Shown in pieces: positions 43,085 to 52,828 of a stretch of DNA of 64,000 bases. A model generated the notes under the pieces. It had not been told where the DNA came from, made no database searches, and saw only the letters and a program-made list of their open reading frames with translations. The translations under genes were made by a program, and so were the position numbers. Source of the stretch: CAIKMD01 sp035552195 (lineage in GTDB: Bacteria; Pseudomonadota; Alphaproteobacteria; ATCC43930; CGMCC-115725); the NCBI GenBank assembly GCA_035552195.1, contig DASZLU010000017.1, positions 1 to 64,000 on the forward strand, in the 5' to 3' direction. Position 1 is the stretch's first letter; every line of letters begins with the position of its first letter.

Positions 43085-44440
43085 CTATTGATTCTGCGCT
43101 TGCTGTTGTTGGCGCTTGGCTTCGCCGAGGAGATCCTGGGCACGCTGGCGCTGAGGTCCGGGCGGCAGCAATTGCTGGGCACGCTGTGCTTGACCGACCG
43201 CTTGCCGCCAATTGCCTTGCGCCATGTTTTGTTCGGCCAGGGCCAATGCGGCCATGCCGATATCGCCGGAGCGTCCATAGACGATGGCCATCGAGCGCCA
43301 GGCATCGGGATTGTCGCTCTCCCCCTGAAGAGCGTTGGCCAACTCGCTTTTCGCGGCGGCTAGATATTTCGGATCGTTGCTCTCGAGCTGAACCTGGGCC
43401 AGTTCGATATTGAGGAGCGGCTCGCTTGGCGCGATCTGGACAGCGCGCTGATAGGGTGCAACCGCGTCGGCGACGCGGCCATTCTCGAACAGCATCTGCC
43501 CCTTCAATTCGCTGTAATAGGGGTTGTTCGGGTAATCCTTGATCAGCCCGTCGATCGTCGGGATCGCGTTTTTGAGATCGGGGACGCGGTAGTAAGCGAT
43601 GGCGCGCGCATAACGCGCTGGCTCCGAATTGTCGTTCGCCTGATAGGCGGCCAGCACCTGCGACGGTGCGCCGAGGAAGGCGCCGAGCTTTGCCTTCATC
43701 AAATTGAATTGCGCCACCCATTCGGGCGGATCTTTCGCGTTGGAATAGGGCGATTGAGCGACATGCTCGCGCACGTAGTTCATGCGTTCTTCGGTGAGCG
43801 GATGGTCAATTAGATAAGGATCGCGCCGTTGCGCGCTAAGGAATTCCTCCTGTTCGAGGATTTCGAAAAACTCGAGCAGGCCCTTCGCCGATTGATGCGT
43901 GCGATCGAGATAACGCAGCGCCGCCTGATCGGCCGAGGCTTCGATCGTGACCGAGTTCGCGAGGAAGGCGCGCTGGCCGACATCGGCGCCCGCAAGCACG
44001 CCGGCACCACCCGCATTGCCGTGGCCCATCGCGCTCGCCGCGCCGCCCAGCACCATGCCGATTACGCTCTCGATCATGGCGTTCTTCATGATCTGGGTTT
44101 TGCGTGCGAGATGGCCGCCGGCGATGTGGCCGGTTTCGTGCGCCATCACCCCGATGAGCTGATTGGGGCTCTGCGCTTTCATGACCGTGCCGCTGTTCAG
44201 AAAGATGTTCTGACCGCCGGCGACGAACGAATTAAGTGTCGGGTCGTTGATGACATAGACGTGGACCGCGTCCGGATCGAGCCCAGCCGCCTTCCAAATC
44301 GGCGTCATCCAAACGCGGAGCGTATGCTCCATTTCCGCATCGCGCAGGAAACTGATCGGGTCGTCCTGCGCGCGACCGCTCGGCACGAGGGTCGTGCAAA
44401 CTACGAGCGCGGTGCATAGAATGCGGGACCAGATGCGCAT
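43085..44440 (-). CDS. M48 family zinc metallopeptidase with TPR region (BepA-like)
   Basis: Periplasmic M48 peptidase of 451 residues. It has a signal peptide (RILCTALVVCTTLVPSGRA), VYVINDPTLNSFVAGGQNIF, the zinc motif VMAHETGHIAGGHLARK (HExxH, about 104), and the third ligand region ASADQAALRYLDR with Glu. A C-terminal TPR segment runs from about 265 (RYARAIAYYRVPDLKNAIPT) to a Gln-rich end. The layout matches BepA/YfgC, which degrades stalled outer-membrane proteins and helps LptD assembly. It is co-directional with the DsbA-family gene. Confidence 0.93.
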   Translation of the reverse strand: MRIWSRILCTALVVCTTLVPSGRAQDDPISFLRDAEMEHTLRVWMTPIWKAAGLDPDAVHVYVINDPTLNSFVAGGQNIFLNSGTVMKAQSPNQLIGVMAHETGHIAGGHLARKTQIMKNAMIESVIGMVLGGAASAMGHGNAGGAGVLAGADVGQRAFLANSVTIEASADQAALRYLDRTHQSAKGLLEFFEILEQEEFLSAQRRDPYLIDHPLTEERMNYVREHVAQSPYSNAKDPPEWVAQFNLMKAKLGAFLGAPSQVLAAYQANDNSEPARYARAIAYYRVPDLKNAIPTIDGLIKDYPNNPYYSELKGQMLFENGRVADAVAPYQRAVQIAPSEPLLNIELAQVQLESNDPKYLAAAKSELANALQGESDNPDAWRSMAIVYGRSGDIGMAALALAEQNMAQGNWRQAVGQAQRAQQLLPPGPQRQRAQDLLGEAKRQQQQAQNQ

Positions 44441-44515
44441 TGAGTCACTATCCTATCACAAATCCCGCGGCAGCATGGGCTTATCGGCACGGCGCCGTCA
44501 ACCACACGGGGTCGT

Positions 44516-45664
44516 ATGAGCGTCAAGCTGTCGCGGCGTTCGTTGGTGCCGCCTTTCATCGCCATGGACGTATTGCGCGAGGCTAACGAGCGCGCGGCGG
44601 CAGGCGCCGATGTTATTCATTTGGAGGTCGGCCAGCCTTCGACTCCGGCGCCGCGGATCGTGATTGAAGCGGCCGAGGCGGCGCTTCGTCGCGAGGTCTT
44701 GGGTTATACCGACGCGCTGGGGCTGCCGGCGCTGCGCGAGGCGATCGCCCGGCACTATCAGCGTGCCTATCGAGTGACGGTCGACCCCGCCCGGATCGTC
44801 GTGACAACCGGTTCATCCTCGGGCTTCATTCTGTCATTCCTCGCCGCTTTCGATGCCGGAGAGCGCGTGGCGCTCGCGGCGCCGTCCTATCCCGCGTATC
44901 GCAATATTCTGGCGGCGCTGGATCTGACCCCGGTCGAGCTTCCGGCCGGACCGGTGGAACATTATCAGCCGACACTCGATCTGTTGCGCGGCGGGCGCGA
45001 GCATATCGACGGGCTGATCATCGCCAGCCCGGCCAATCCGACCGGCAGCATGATCGATCCCGCAACCTTGGCGGCGATTGCGCGACATTGCGCCACGGCG
45101 GGCATCCGGCTGATCTCGGACGAGATCTATCACGGCATCAGCTACGAGAAGCCAGCGGTCAGTGCGGTGGCGCCCAGCAATGATGCGATCATCGTCAACA
45201 GCTTCTCGAAATACTATTCGATGACGGGCTGGCGGATCGGCTGGATGATCGTACCGCTCGACATGATCCGCGCCGTCGAATGCCTGGCGCAAAACCTTTT
45301 CATCTCGCCGCCGGCTTTGTCACAGCATGCCGCGCTTGCTGCCTTCGACGCGACCGAGGAGCTCGAAAGCAATTGCCGGCGCTATGCCGAAAATCGCGCG
45401 CTCTTGCTGAGCGAATTGCCAAAAGCCGGGTTCGAGCGTTTCGCGCCGGCGGACGGTGCGTTCTACCTCTACGCCGATATCGCGCCGATGACGAATGACA
45501 GCCGCGAATTCTGCAGCCGAATGCTGCGCGAGATCGGCGTTGCTTGCACGCCCGGCGTCGATTTCGACCCGAAGCGTGGCCACGCGACGATAAGGCTGTG
45601 CTTCGCCGGCGCGACCGCGGATGTTGCCGAGGCGGCGCGCCGGCTGCGCAACTGGCAGCGCTGA
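44516..45664 (+). CDS. class I/II pyridoxal-phosphate aminotransferase
   Basis: Aspartate-aminotransferase-fold enzyme of 382 residues. Features: VIHLEVGQPSTPAPR, LGYTDALGLPALREAIARHY, TTGSSSGFILSFLAAFDAGE, SPANPTGSMIDPA, LISDEIYHGISYE (with the PLP-binding Asp and Tyr), and VNSFSKYYSMTGWRIGWMIV, where the Schiff-base Lys and phosphate Arg sit near 237. It belongs to the family-1 group of unclear substrate that is commonly found beside M48 peptidase and rne genes in alphaproteobacteria. Start ATG at 44516. Convergent with rne, 15 bases apart. Confidence 0.92.
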   Translation: MSVKLSRRSLVPPFIAMDVLREANERAAAGADVIHLEVGQPSTPAPRIVIEAAEAALRREVLGYTDALGLPALREAIARHYQRAYRVTVDPARIVVTTGSSSGFILSFLAAFDAGERVALAAPSYPAYRNILAALDLTPVELPAGPVEHYQPTLDLLRGGREHIDGLIIASPANPTGSMIDPATLAAIARHCATAGIRLISDEIYHGISYEKPAVSAVAPSNDAIIVNSFSKYYSMTGWRIGWMIVPLDMIRAVECLAQNLFISPPALSQHAALAAFDATEELESNCRRYAENRALLLSELPKAGFERFAPADGAFYLYADIAPMTNDSREFCSRMLREIGVACTPGVDFDPKRGHATIRLCFAGATADVAEAARRLRNWQR

Positions 45665-45679
45665 TCGCGTCTCGAGAGC

Positions 45680-48667
45680 CTAGCGGCGCCACCAACCGCG
45701 GCGCGGATTGGCGGCCGGCCCGGTCACTTCCTGCGGTGGCGATACGTTGTAAGCCGCCGGCGCGCGCTCGGCCTCGGCCTCCGGCTCGCTCGGAGCGGGC
45801 GGGGCCGCCGGTGTCTCTTTCGCCGTCGGCGCCGGGGCAGGACTCTCCGCTGCGAGCGGCTGCGTTTCCGCCGGCGCTTCTTGAGTTAGCTCGACCACAT
45901 CGCCTTCGGCCACTTCCTCGGCCGCGACGAACTCGGTTTCTTCGCCGAATTCCTCCGTCGGTCCGGAATAACCCGGTTCGCCAGGCCGCAATTCGATCTG
46001 CATGCGCGGGGCACGCTCGCCGCTGCCCCCATATTGCTCGATTGCAGGACCACCATCTTGGCCTGGACCGCGACGCCGGCGGCGTCCGCCACGCCGGCCG
46101 CGCCGGCGGCGTCGGCCTTGGCCATCGGCGTCATGCGCTTCGGCCGGCTGCATCTCGTTGCCCGGTTCGACTTCGGCGCCAGTCTCGGCTTCATCGCCTT
46201 CCTCGCCGGAAGCGGCTATGTCCGGCTCAGCTTCCGCGTCGGGGTCGAATTCTGTCGGCGCGCGTTCTTCCGCGTCAGCCGCCGGCGCTTCATGATCCTG
46301 ACCGCGGTCGGCATCCTGACCGCGGTCGGCGCCACGGCCACGCCGCCGCCGGCGTCGTCGCCGACGGCCCTGGCCGTCGCCATGCCCATCGCCGCCGCCG
46401 CGCTCCTCGCCGGTTTCCACGCCTTCGGCGCCTTCTTCATCGTCGCTTTGCGGCAACCAGGAGGAGGGATCGAGCTGATCCTCACTGCGCCGCGTGCTGC
46501 TGGAGAATTCCTCTTCCGCCGCTTCGATCGCGGCCTCGTCAAGGCCTTCATCGGCCTCGGGCTCTTCCTCGACCGGCACGGGTACCGGCGCCAGCACTGG
46601 CAACGCCGCAAGTTCGGCCGGGGTGAAAGCGCGCGTCCGCTCCAGGCGGAAGGCCGGCGGGATCAACGTCTCATCCTCGTCGACGACTACATGACAGCCG
46701 TAGCGGCTTTCGATCAGCTGCAAGGTCGCGCGCTTCTGATTGAGCACGTAGAGCGCGACAGCAGACGATACCGCAACCTTGACCTCGGCCGTACGCCGCC
46801 GCATGCCTTCTTCCTCGATCGCACGCAGCAGATGCAGCGCGGTCGATTCCGTCGAGCGGATGTGACCGGTGCCGTTGCAATGCGGGCAGGGCTGAGTCGA
46901 GGCTTCGAGCAGCGACGGCCGCAAGCGCTGGCGTGACAATTCCAGCAGGCCGAACGGGCTGATGCGGCCGATCTGGATGCGCGCACGATCATGCCGCATC
47001 GCGTCCTTCAGCCGCCGCTCGACCGCACCGTTATGGCGATGCTCTTCCATATCGATGAAGTCGATAACGATCAGCCCGGCGAGATCGCGCAGACGCAACT
47101 GGCGCGCGACCTCTTCGGCGGCTTCGAGATTGGTCTTAAGCGCGGTCTCTTCGATATTGCGCTCGCGCGTAGAGCGGCCGGAATTCACGTCGATCGCGAC
47201 CAGCGCTTCGGTTGGGTTGATGACGATGTACCCGCCGGAGCGGAGCTGCACGACAGGCGAGTGGATCGCGTCGAGCTGGCCTTCAACCTGGAAGCGGTGG
47301 AAGAGCGGCACGGACGGGTCGTTGTAGAGCTTCACACGCCGGGAATGGCTCGGCATGAGCATGCGCATGAACGACTTCGCCGTGTCGTAGCCCTCGCGCC
47401 CATCGACCAACACCTCGTCGATGTCACGGGCATAGAGATCGCGGATCGATCGCTTGATGAGATTGCCTTCTTCGTAGATGAGGGCAGGCGCGGTCGATTT
47501 GAGTGTCAGCTCGCGGATCTCGTCCCAGAGGCGATTGAGATATTCGAAGTCGCGCGTGATCTCGGGCTTGGAGCGCTCGCTACCGGCGGTGCGGACGATC
47601 ACGCCCATGCCGTCCGGCACTTCGAGATCGCTCATCAGTTCCTTGAGGCGGCGGCGATCCTGCATGCTGGTGATCTTGCGTGAGACGCCGCCGCCACGCG
47701 GCGTGTTCGGCATCAGGACGCAATAACGGCCAGCGAGCGAGATATAGGTCGTCAGCGCTGCGCCTTTGTTGCCGCGCTCTTCTTTCGTGACCTGCACCAG
47801 CATGATCTGGCGGCGCTTAATCACTTCTTGAATTTTGTAGTGGCGATGGTGGCGCGCGCGCGGCCGGGCGGTCTCTTCCATCTCATCTTCGTCGCCGCCG
47901 ATCGTCTCGATGGTGACAGGCGTCTCGACAACGACCTCCACCGGCGCGCCTTCGGCCGCCGGCGCGAACTCGGCAGTGTCAGTGTTTGCGCTCGCGATCT
48001 CGTCGTCGCCGTGGCTGCTTTCGGCCGTGACAAAGCCATCGCCTTCCGGCGCAACCGCGCTTTCGCCCGGTTCATCGACCGGAATGTCGATGCTAATCGG
48101 CGCTTCCGGATCCTCGGGGTAAATGGCCGGGTCGGCTTCGTTGTGCTCGTGCTCGCTTGTCTCGGGATCGGGCACGAGATGATCGAGCAGACGATCCTCG
48201 CTCATTGCCTCGGTCATCACCTCGGCATGATCGTGATCGTGGTCGTGATCGTGGTAGTGATCATGTTCATGATCGATATCGCCATGCTCCGGATCGAGCG
48301 GGTGCTGGTCGTCCTCGCCGTGATCGACCGGCAAGCCGGCTGCGACGTTCTCGTCTTCGCGTTCGTTCGCTTCTTCTTCAGCGGCGCGATCGGCGTCGAG
48401 CGCCGCCTGACGATCGGCAATAGGGACACGATAATAGTCGGGATGGATCTCGCCGAATGCCAGGAAGCCGTGGCGATTGCCGCCATATTCGACGAAGGCT
48501 GCTTGCAGCGACGGCTCGACGCGCGTCACCTTGGCGAGATAGATATTGCCCTTGATCTGCTTTTTTGTGGAAGTCTCGAAATCAAACTCTTCGAGACGTT
48601 GGCCATTCAATACAACGACCCGGGTCTCTTCCGGATGCGCCGCATCGACAAGCATGCGCTTTGCCAT
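45680..48667 (-). CDS. rne: ribonuclease E (Rne/Rng family)
   Basis: The endoribonuclease of the RNA degradosome (995 residues). It starts MAKRMLVDAAHPEETRVVVL. The S1 domain (KGNIYLAKVTRVEPSLQAAF) is split by a large acidic insertion, about 80-265, with a His/Asp run. The catalytic DNase-I-like domain has VAIDVNSGRSTRERNIEETA and AGLIVIDFIDMEEH (metal Asp residues), then the Zn-link CPHCNGTG near 605. The C-terminal 320 residues are disordered, with Arg-rich RRRRRRGRRGG-type stretches and Glu/Ala/Pro-rich tracts, the degradosome scaffold. Start ATG at 48667 follows GGAG; longer reading would add nine poor residues. Confidence 0.96.
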   Translation of the reverse strand: MAKRMLVDAAHPEETRVVVLNGQRLEEFDFETSTKKQIKGNIYLAKVTRVEPSLQAAFVEYGGNRHGFLAFGEIHPDYYRVPIADRQAALDADRAAEEEANEREDENVAAGLPVDHGEDDQHPLDPEHGDIDHEHDHYHDHDHDHDHAEVMTEAMSEDRLLDHLVPDPETSEHEHNEADPAIYPEDPEAPISIDIPVDEPGESAVAPEGDGFVTAESSHGDDEIASANTDTAEFAPAAEGAPVEVVVETPVTIETIGGDEDEMEETARPRARHHRHYKIQEVIKRRQIMLVQVTKEERGNKGAALTTYISLAGRYCVLMPNTPRGGGVSRKITSMQDRRRLKELMSDLEVPDGMGVIVRTAGSERSKPEITRDFEYLNRLWDEIRELTLKSTAPALIYEEGNLIKRSIRDLYARDIDEVLVDGREGYDTAKSFMRMLMPSHSRRVKLYNDPSVPLFHRFQVEGQLDAIHSPVVQLRSGGYIVINPTEALVAIDVNSGRSTRERNIEETALKTNLEAAEEVARQLRLRDLAGLIVIDFIDMEEHRHNGAVERRLKDAMRHDRARIQIGRISPFGLLELSRQRLRPSLLEASTQPCPHCNGTGHIRSTESTALHLLRAIEEEGMRRRTAEVKVAVSSAVALYVLNQKRATLQLIESRYGCHVVVDEDETLIPPAFRLERTRAFTPAELAALPVLAPVPVPVEEEPEADEGLDEAAIEAAEEEFSSSTRRSEDQLDPSSWLPQSDDEEGAEGVETGEERGGGDGHGDGQGRRRRRRRRRGRGADRGQDADRGQDHEAPAADAEERAPTEFDPDAEAEPDIAASGEEGDEAETGAEVEPGNEMQPAEAHDADGQGRRRRRGRRGGRRRRRGPGQDGGPAIEQYGGSGERAPRMQIELRPGEPGYSGPTEEFGEETEFVAAEEVAEGDVVELTQEAPAETQPLAAESPAPAPTAKETPAAPPAPSEPEAEAERAPAAYNVSPPQEVTGPAANPRRGWWRR

Positions 48668-49127
48668 TCTTATGAACTCCGAGGAGTGCGACCGCACCCG
48701 CGCGAGGAACGGGCGGCGCTATCCTGGTTAAGGCGAAGCCGGTGCCGAGACTTGGTCCGTCGAACGGCGCAGAAAAAGAGGCCATGGCGGAACTTTCTGA
48801 CGCTCGGTCCCGGGGGCCAGAAATCGGCGGCTGGGACGGCTTCGGGTTAAATCCATTCCGCGCTTCTCGCGCCGCCCCTGGGGAGGACACGGTGCGCGGC
48901 ATCGCCCGACTAGGATACAAGTGACAACGCTTTGCCACAACCGCTCCGTGACAGGTTGGAGAACAACTCACCGTTAACCTCGTTTAATCCGGAAAGAGCT
49001 TGGCTTCGCGCCTCAAACGCGCCACAAATCATAGGCAGGGTGGGCTTCGTGCCGGAGTGGCGGGGCGGAATCCCGTCGACTCGATCTATGCCGCCGATGC
49101 GACGGATCGGGTCGTCGGAGTAATCGA
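48668..49127. other. 460-base stretch without a gene between rne and ponA
   Basis: No frame here looks like a protein gene, and no tRNA or riboswitch was seen. It must hold the divergent promoters of rne and ponA and the rne 5' leader, which in other bacteria controls RNase E feedback. In most alphaproteobacteria an N-acetylmuramoyl-L-alanine amidase gene (amiC) lies at this point; I find no remnant of it. Confidence 0.6.
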
Positions 49128-51617
49128 ATGAAAATTCTTAAAGTATTGATAGCGCTGGTAATTCTTGCCGGCCTGGCAGGTGCTGGGATGGCCGGACTCG
49201 CGGTTTGGTATTTCGGCCGCGATCTGCCGGATTATGAGCAACTCGCCAACTACCAGCCGCCGATCGTGACCCGCGTCTATGCCGGCGACGGCCACCTGAT
49301 GGCCGAATACGCGACCGAAAAGCGCGTATTCATCCCGATCAAGTCGATGCCGCCGCTGGTCGTCCACGCGTTCCTCGCGGCCGAGGACAAGAATTTTTAC
49401 AACCACCCCGGCGTGGACCCGCTCTCGATGCTACGGGCGGCGGTGACCGATGCGCTCCATTACGGCAGCGGCCGCCGCCCGGTCGGCGCGTCGACGATCA
49501 CCCAGCAAGTGGCGAAGAACTTCCTGCTGACCAACGAGGTCTCGCTTCAGCGCAAAGTGCGCGAGGCGCTGGTCGCCATCCGGATGGAGCAGGCACTCAG
49601 CAAGGATCGCATCCTCGAACTCTATCTCAACGAGATCTATCTCGGTGGCGGCGCTTACGGCGTCGCGGCGGCTGCACTCAACTACTTCAATAAATCGCTC
49701 GACGAGCTGACGCCCGAGGAAGCGGCTTTCCTCGGCGGGTTGCCGAAAGCGCCGAACAACTACAATCCGGTGCGCAATCCCGACGGTGCGCGCGAGCGCC
49801 GCAACTACGTGCTCGATCGCATGGTCGAGGCCGGCTTCCTGACGCCGCAGCAGGGCGCCGATGCAGAAGCGAAACCGATCACCTTGCGCCGTCGCGACGA
49901 CACCGCCGCCGTAAAGGCAGACTATTTCACCGAAGAAGTCCGCCGCGAGCTGTTGCAACGTTATGGCGAGAAGGGGCTCTACACCTCGGGCCTTGCCGTG
50001 CGCACCAGCCTCAATTCGCATCTGCAGGATATTGCCAACAAGGCCTTGCGCACCGCGTTGATCGCTTACGACCGGCGGCATGGTTGGCGTGGGCCGGTGA
50101 GCCGCATGGACGTGAAGGGCGAGTGGCAGGCGCGACTGAAAGCGACGCCTTTGCCGGCCGGCGCCGACGAAGACGGCTGGCAACTCGCTGTCGTGCTCGG
50201 CACGTCCTCGGCCGGCGCCGATATCGGTCTCGCCGACGGCAGCCGCGGTCAGATCTCCTTCGATGAAATGAAATGGGCGCGCAAGCCGCTGCAAGACGCC
50301 GCCGTCGGTCCGGTGCCTGCACAAACCAATGATGTTGTAACCGTTGGCGATGTCGTGCTGGTTCAGCCCCTGACCACCCAAGCCGCGCCGCAGGGCCCGC
50401 GCAATGGCAAGACGGCCGCGGCGCCTTACGGCTTGCGGCAAATCCCGGCCGTGTCCGGCGCCTTTGTCGCGATGGACCCGCATACCGGCCGCGTGCTCGC
50501 GCTCGAAGGCGGCTTCAGCTACGAGATGAGCCAGTTCGATCGCGCGACCCAGGCGATGCGCCAGACCGGCTCGGCGATCAAGCCCTTTGTCTATCTCTCC
50601 GCGCTCGACCATGGCTTCACGCCGTCGACGATCGTACTCGACGCCCCGTTGGTACTCGACCAAGGCCCGGGGCTGCCGAAATGGAATCCGGCGAACTATG
50701 AGCGCAAATTCTACGGCCCGGTGCCGCTGCTGATCGGGCTTGAGGAATCGCTCAATCTGGTGACGGCGCGCGTCGGCGCGACGATCGGTCTCGATGCAGT
50801 CGGGGACACGGTCGAGAAGTTCGGCATCATGGATCACATGCCGCGCGAATATTCTTTCGTGATCGGTGCCGGCGAGACCACGCCGCTCAAGCTTGCCACT
50901 GCCTATTCGATGCTGGTGAACGGCGGAAAGAAGATCACCCCAAGCTTCATCGATCGGGTCCAGGATCGCGACGGCGTGACCATCTTCCGTGCCGATACGC
51001 GCGCGTGCGACGGTTGCGGGAATATTGCCTGGAACGGCCAGGCGCCGCCAGAGCTGCCCGACAATCGCCAGCAGATCGACGATCCGCGCAGCGTCTATCA
51101 GGTCGTTTCGATGATGGAAGGCGTCATCTTGCGCGGCACCGGCAAGAGCGTCTCGGTGATCGGCAAGCCGCTCGCCGGCAAGACGGGCACCACCAACGAC
51201 AGCAACGACACCTGGTTCATGGGCTTCTCGCCCGATCTCGTTGCCGGCGTCTTCATCGGCTTCGATCAACCGCATACCCTCGGCCGGCGCGAGACCGGCG
51301 CGACCGTGGCGGCGCCCGCGTTCCGCGATTTCATGCAAGCGGCGCTAGCCGATCAGCCGGCGACGCCGTTCCGCATTCCGCCCGGGATCGAGATGGTGCG
51401 AATCAATCCGACCAGCGGCGTGCTTGCCCGGCCAGACGAAAAGAATGCGATCTACGAAGCTTATAAGCCCGGCACCGAGCCGAGCTTGTCGAATTCGGGT
51501 GTCGTGGTCGGCGGCAACATAACCGGCGCTTCCGGCCTCGGTATCGATACGTCGGATCCCGACGGCACCGCCACCGTTCAGCAGGCGCCGACAACGGGAA
51601 CCGGCGGGCTGTACTAG
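49128..51617 (+). CDS. mrcA: penicillin-binding protein 1A
   Basis: Bifunctional class A PBP (829 residues) of cell-wall synthesis. An N-terminal membrane anchor (LIALVILAGLAGAGMAGLAV) is followed by the GT51 glycosyltransferase with AFLAAEDKNFYNHPGVD (catalytic Glu, about 87) and RPVGASTITQQVAKNFLLT. An OB-like domain lies around 300-420. The transpeptidase has MRQTGSAIKPFVYLSALDHG (SxxK), EESLNLVTARVG (SxN) and GKPLAGKTGTTNDSNDTW (KTGT). Length is normal. It precedes prfB as in many alphaproteobacteria. ATG at 49128 follows GGAGTAATCGA. Confidence 0.96.
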   Translation: MKILKVLIALVILAGLAGAGMAGLAVWYFGRDLPDYEQLANYQPPIVTRVYAGDGHLMAEYATEKRVFIPIKSMPPLVVHAFLAAEDKNFYNHPGVDPLSMLRAAVTDALHYGSGRRPVGASTITQQVAKNFLLTNEVSLQRKVREALVAIRMEQALSKDRILELYLNEIYLGGGAYGVAAAALNYFNKSLDELTPEEAAFLGGLPKAPNNYNPVRNPDGARERRNYVLDRMVEAGFLTPQQGADAEAKPITLRRRDDTAAVKADYFTEEVRRELLQRYGEKGLYTSGLAVRTSLNSHLQDIANKALRTALIAYDRRHGWRGPVSRMDVKGEWQARLKATPLPAGADEDGWQLAVVLGTSSAGADIGLADGSRGQISFDEMKWARKPLQDAAVGPVPAQTNDVVTVGDVVLVQPLTTQAAPQGPRNGKTAAAPYGLRQIPAVSGAFVAMDPHTGRVLALEGGFSYEMSQFDRATQAMRQTGSAIKPFVYLSALDHGFTPSTIVLDAPLVLDQGPGLPKWNPANYERKFYGPVPLLIGLEESLNLVTARVGATIGLDAVGDTVEKFGIMDHMPREYSFVIGAGETTPLKLATAYSMLVNGGKKITPSFIDRVQDRDGVTIFRADTRACDGCGNIAWNGQAPPELPDNRQQIDDPRSVYQVVSMMEGVILRGTGKSVSVIGKPLAGKTGTTNDSNDTWFMGFSPDLVAGVFIGFDQPHTLGRRETGATVAAPAFRDFMQAALADQPATPFRIPPGIEMVRINPTSGVLARPDEKNAIYEAYKPGTEPSLSNSGVVVGGNITGASGLGIDTSDPDGTATVQQAPTTGTGGLY

Positions 51618-51673
51618 CTGCCGGCGATCAGCTATCAGCTTACGCAGATTGAATCAGCAGGCAGAGCCTAACG

Positions 51674-52814
51674 ATGCGTGCGGAAATACTAGCAGTTGTC
51701 GACGAGATCCGGTCGTCGTTGGCGCTGCTGAGGAGGCATCTTTGACTGGGATAAAGCAACAAGGCGCCTCGCCGAGCTGAACGCGACTATCGAAGATCCG
51801 AAATTCTGGGATGATTCCGAGCGCGCCCAGTCTTTGATGCGCGAACGCACGCGGCTCGACCGCGGCGTCAACGGCTATCTCAAAATCCAGCAGGAAGTCG
51901 ACGATACGCTCGGCCTCGCCGAAATGGCTGAGGCCGACGACGATCAGACGATGCTCGACGAAGCGCAGAAGACTCTCGAGGCGCTGCAAGCCGATGTGAA
52001 GGCGCGCGAACTCGAAAGCCTGCTTTCGGGCGAAGCCGACGCCAACGACTGCTATCTCGAAGTCCATGCCGGCTCCGGCGGGACCGAGGCGCAAGACTGG
52101 GCCGAGATGCTGCTGCGCATGTATATGCGCTGGGGCGAGCAGCACGGTTACAAGGTCGAGTGGTTGGAAGAGAGCGCGGGCGAGGGCGCCGGCATCAAAT
52201 CGGCCACCATCCGCATCGCTGGCGAGAACGCCTATGGCTGGCTCAAGACCGAGAGCGGTGTTCATCGCCTGGTGCGCATTTCGCCCTTCGACGCCAACGC
52301 TCGCCGCCATACTAGTTTCGCGTCGGCGTGGATTTACCCGGTGATCGACGACAAGATCGAAGTCGAGGTGCAGGAGAAGTATCTCCGCACCGACACCTAT
52401 CGGTCGTCAGGCGCGGGCGGTCAGCACGTCAACAAGACCGACAGCGCCGTGCGCATGACCTATCAGACGCCCGACATGCAGCAGCCGGTCGTCGCCGCCG
52501 TGCAGAGCGAGCGCTCGCAGCACCAGAACCGCGCCAAGGCGATGGCGATGCTGAAAGCCCGGCTCTATGAGATCGAGCTCGCCAAGCGCGAAGCCGCGAC
52601 CGATGCGATGAATGCCACCAAGACCGATATCGGATGGGGGCATCAGATTCGCTCTTACGTGCTGCAGCCCTATCAGATGGTGAAGGATCTGCGCACCGGC
52701 GTCGAAAGCAGCCAGTCCGACAAAGTGCTCAACGGCGATATCGACGCATTCCTGCAAGCCTCGCTGGCGCAGCGCATCAAAGGCGCCGACGCCGCGGTCG
52801 ACGATCTGGAATAA
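51674..52814 (+). CDS. prfB: peptide chain release factor 2, programmed +1 frameshift
   Basis: RF2, which reads UGA and UAA stop codons. Translation starts at ATG 51674 and reaches an in-frame TGA at codon 24 (51743-51745); ribosomes must slip +1 at CTT-TGA-C to continue in the frame that ends at 52814. Total about 379 residues, normal for RF2. Domain marks: the stop-reading SPF in HRLVRISPFDANARR (about 228) and the peptidyl-hydrolysis GGQ in SSGAGGQHVNKTDSAVRM. The frameshift makes RF2 level self-regulating: when RF2 is scarce the ribosome waits at UGA and shifts. A frame beginning at 51834 is only the tail of this gene. Confidence 0.96.
51731..51746 (+). promoter_or_regulatory. prfB programmed frameshift site
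   Basis: AGGAGG-CAT-CTT-TGA-C. The internal Shine-Dalgarno-like AGGAGG (51731-51736) sits three bases before the slippery CTT codon (51740-51742) and the in-frame TGA (51743-51745), the exact geometry of the known bacterial prfB recoding signal. Reading resumes at GAC (51744). Confidence 0.96.
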
Positions 52815-52828
52815 TTCGCGGTCTTTGC

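Noticed and set aside
48220..48270. GATCGTG-type repeats considered as a regulatory repeat.
   Set aside because: They are inside the rne reading frame and encode an HD run, so they are explained by protein sequence.
48742..49123. Short frames between rne and ponA considered as amiC remnants.
   Set aside because: Their translations show no amidase motif, and their composition is unlike a gene.
49431..51338. Frame of 635 codons antisense to the PBP1A gene.
   Set aside because: PBP1A carries SxxK, SxN and KTG motifs; the reverse frame has no recognisable domain.
51834..52814. prfB starting at an internal ATG as a shorter release factor.
   Set aside because: The upstream 51674 start, AGGAGG and CTT-TGA-C recoding site recover the full conserved N-terminus.
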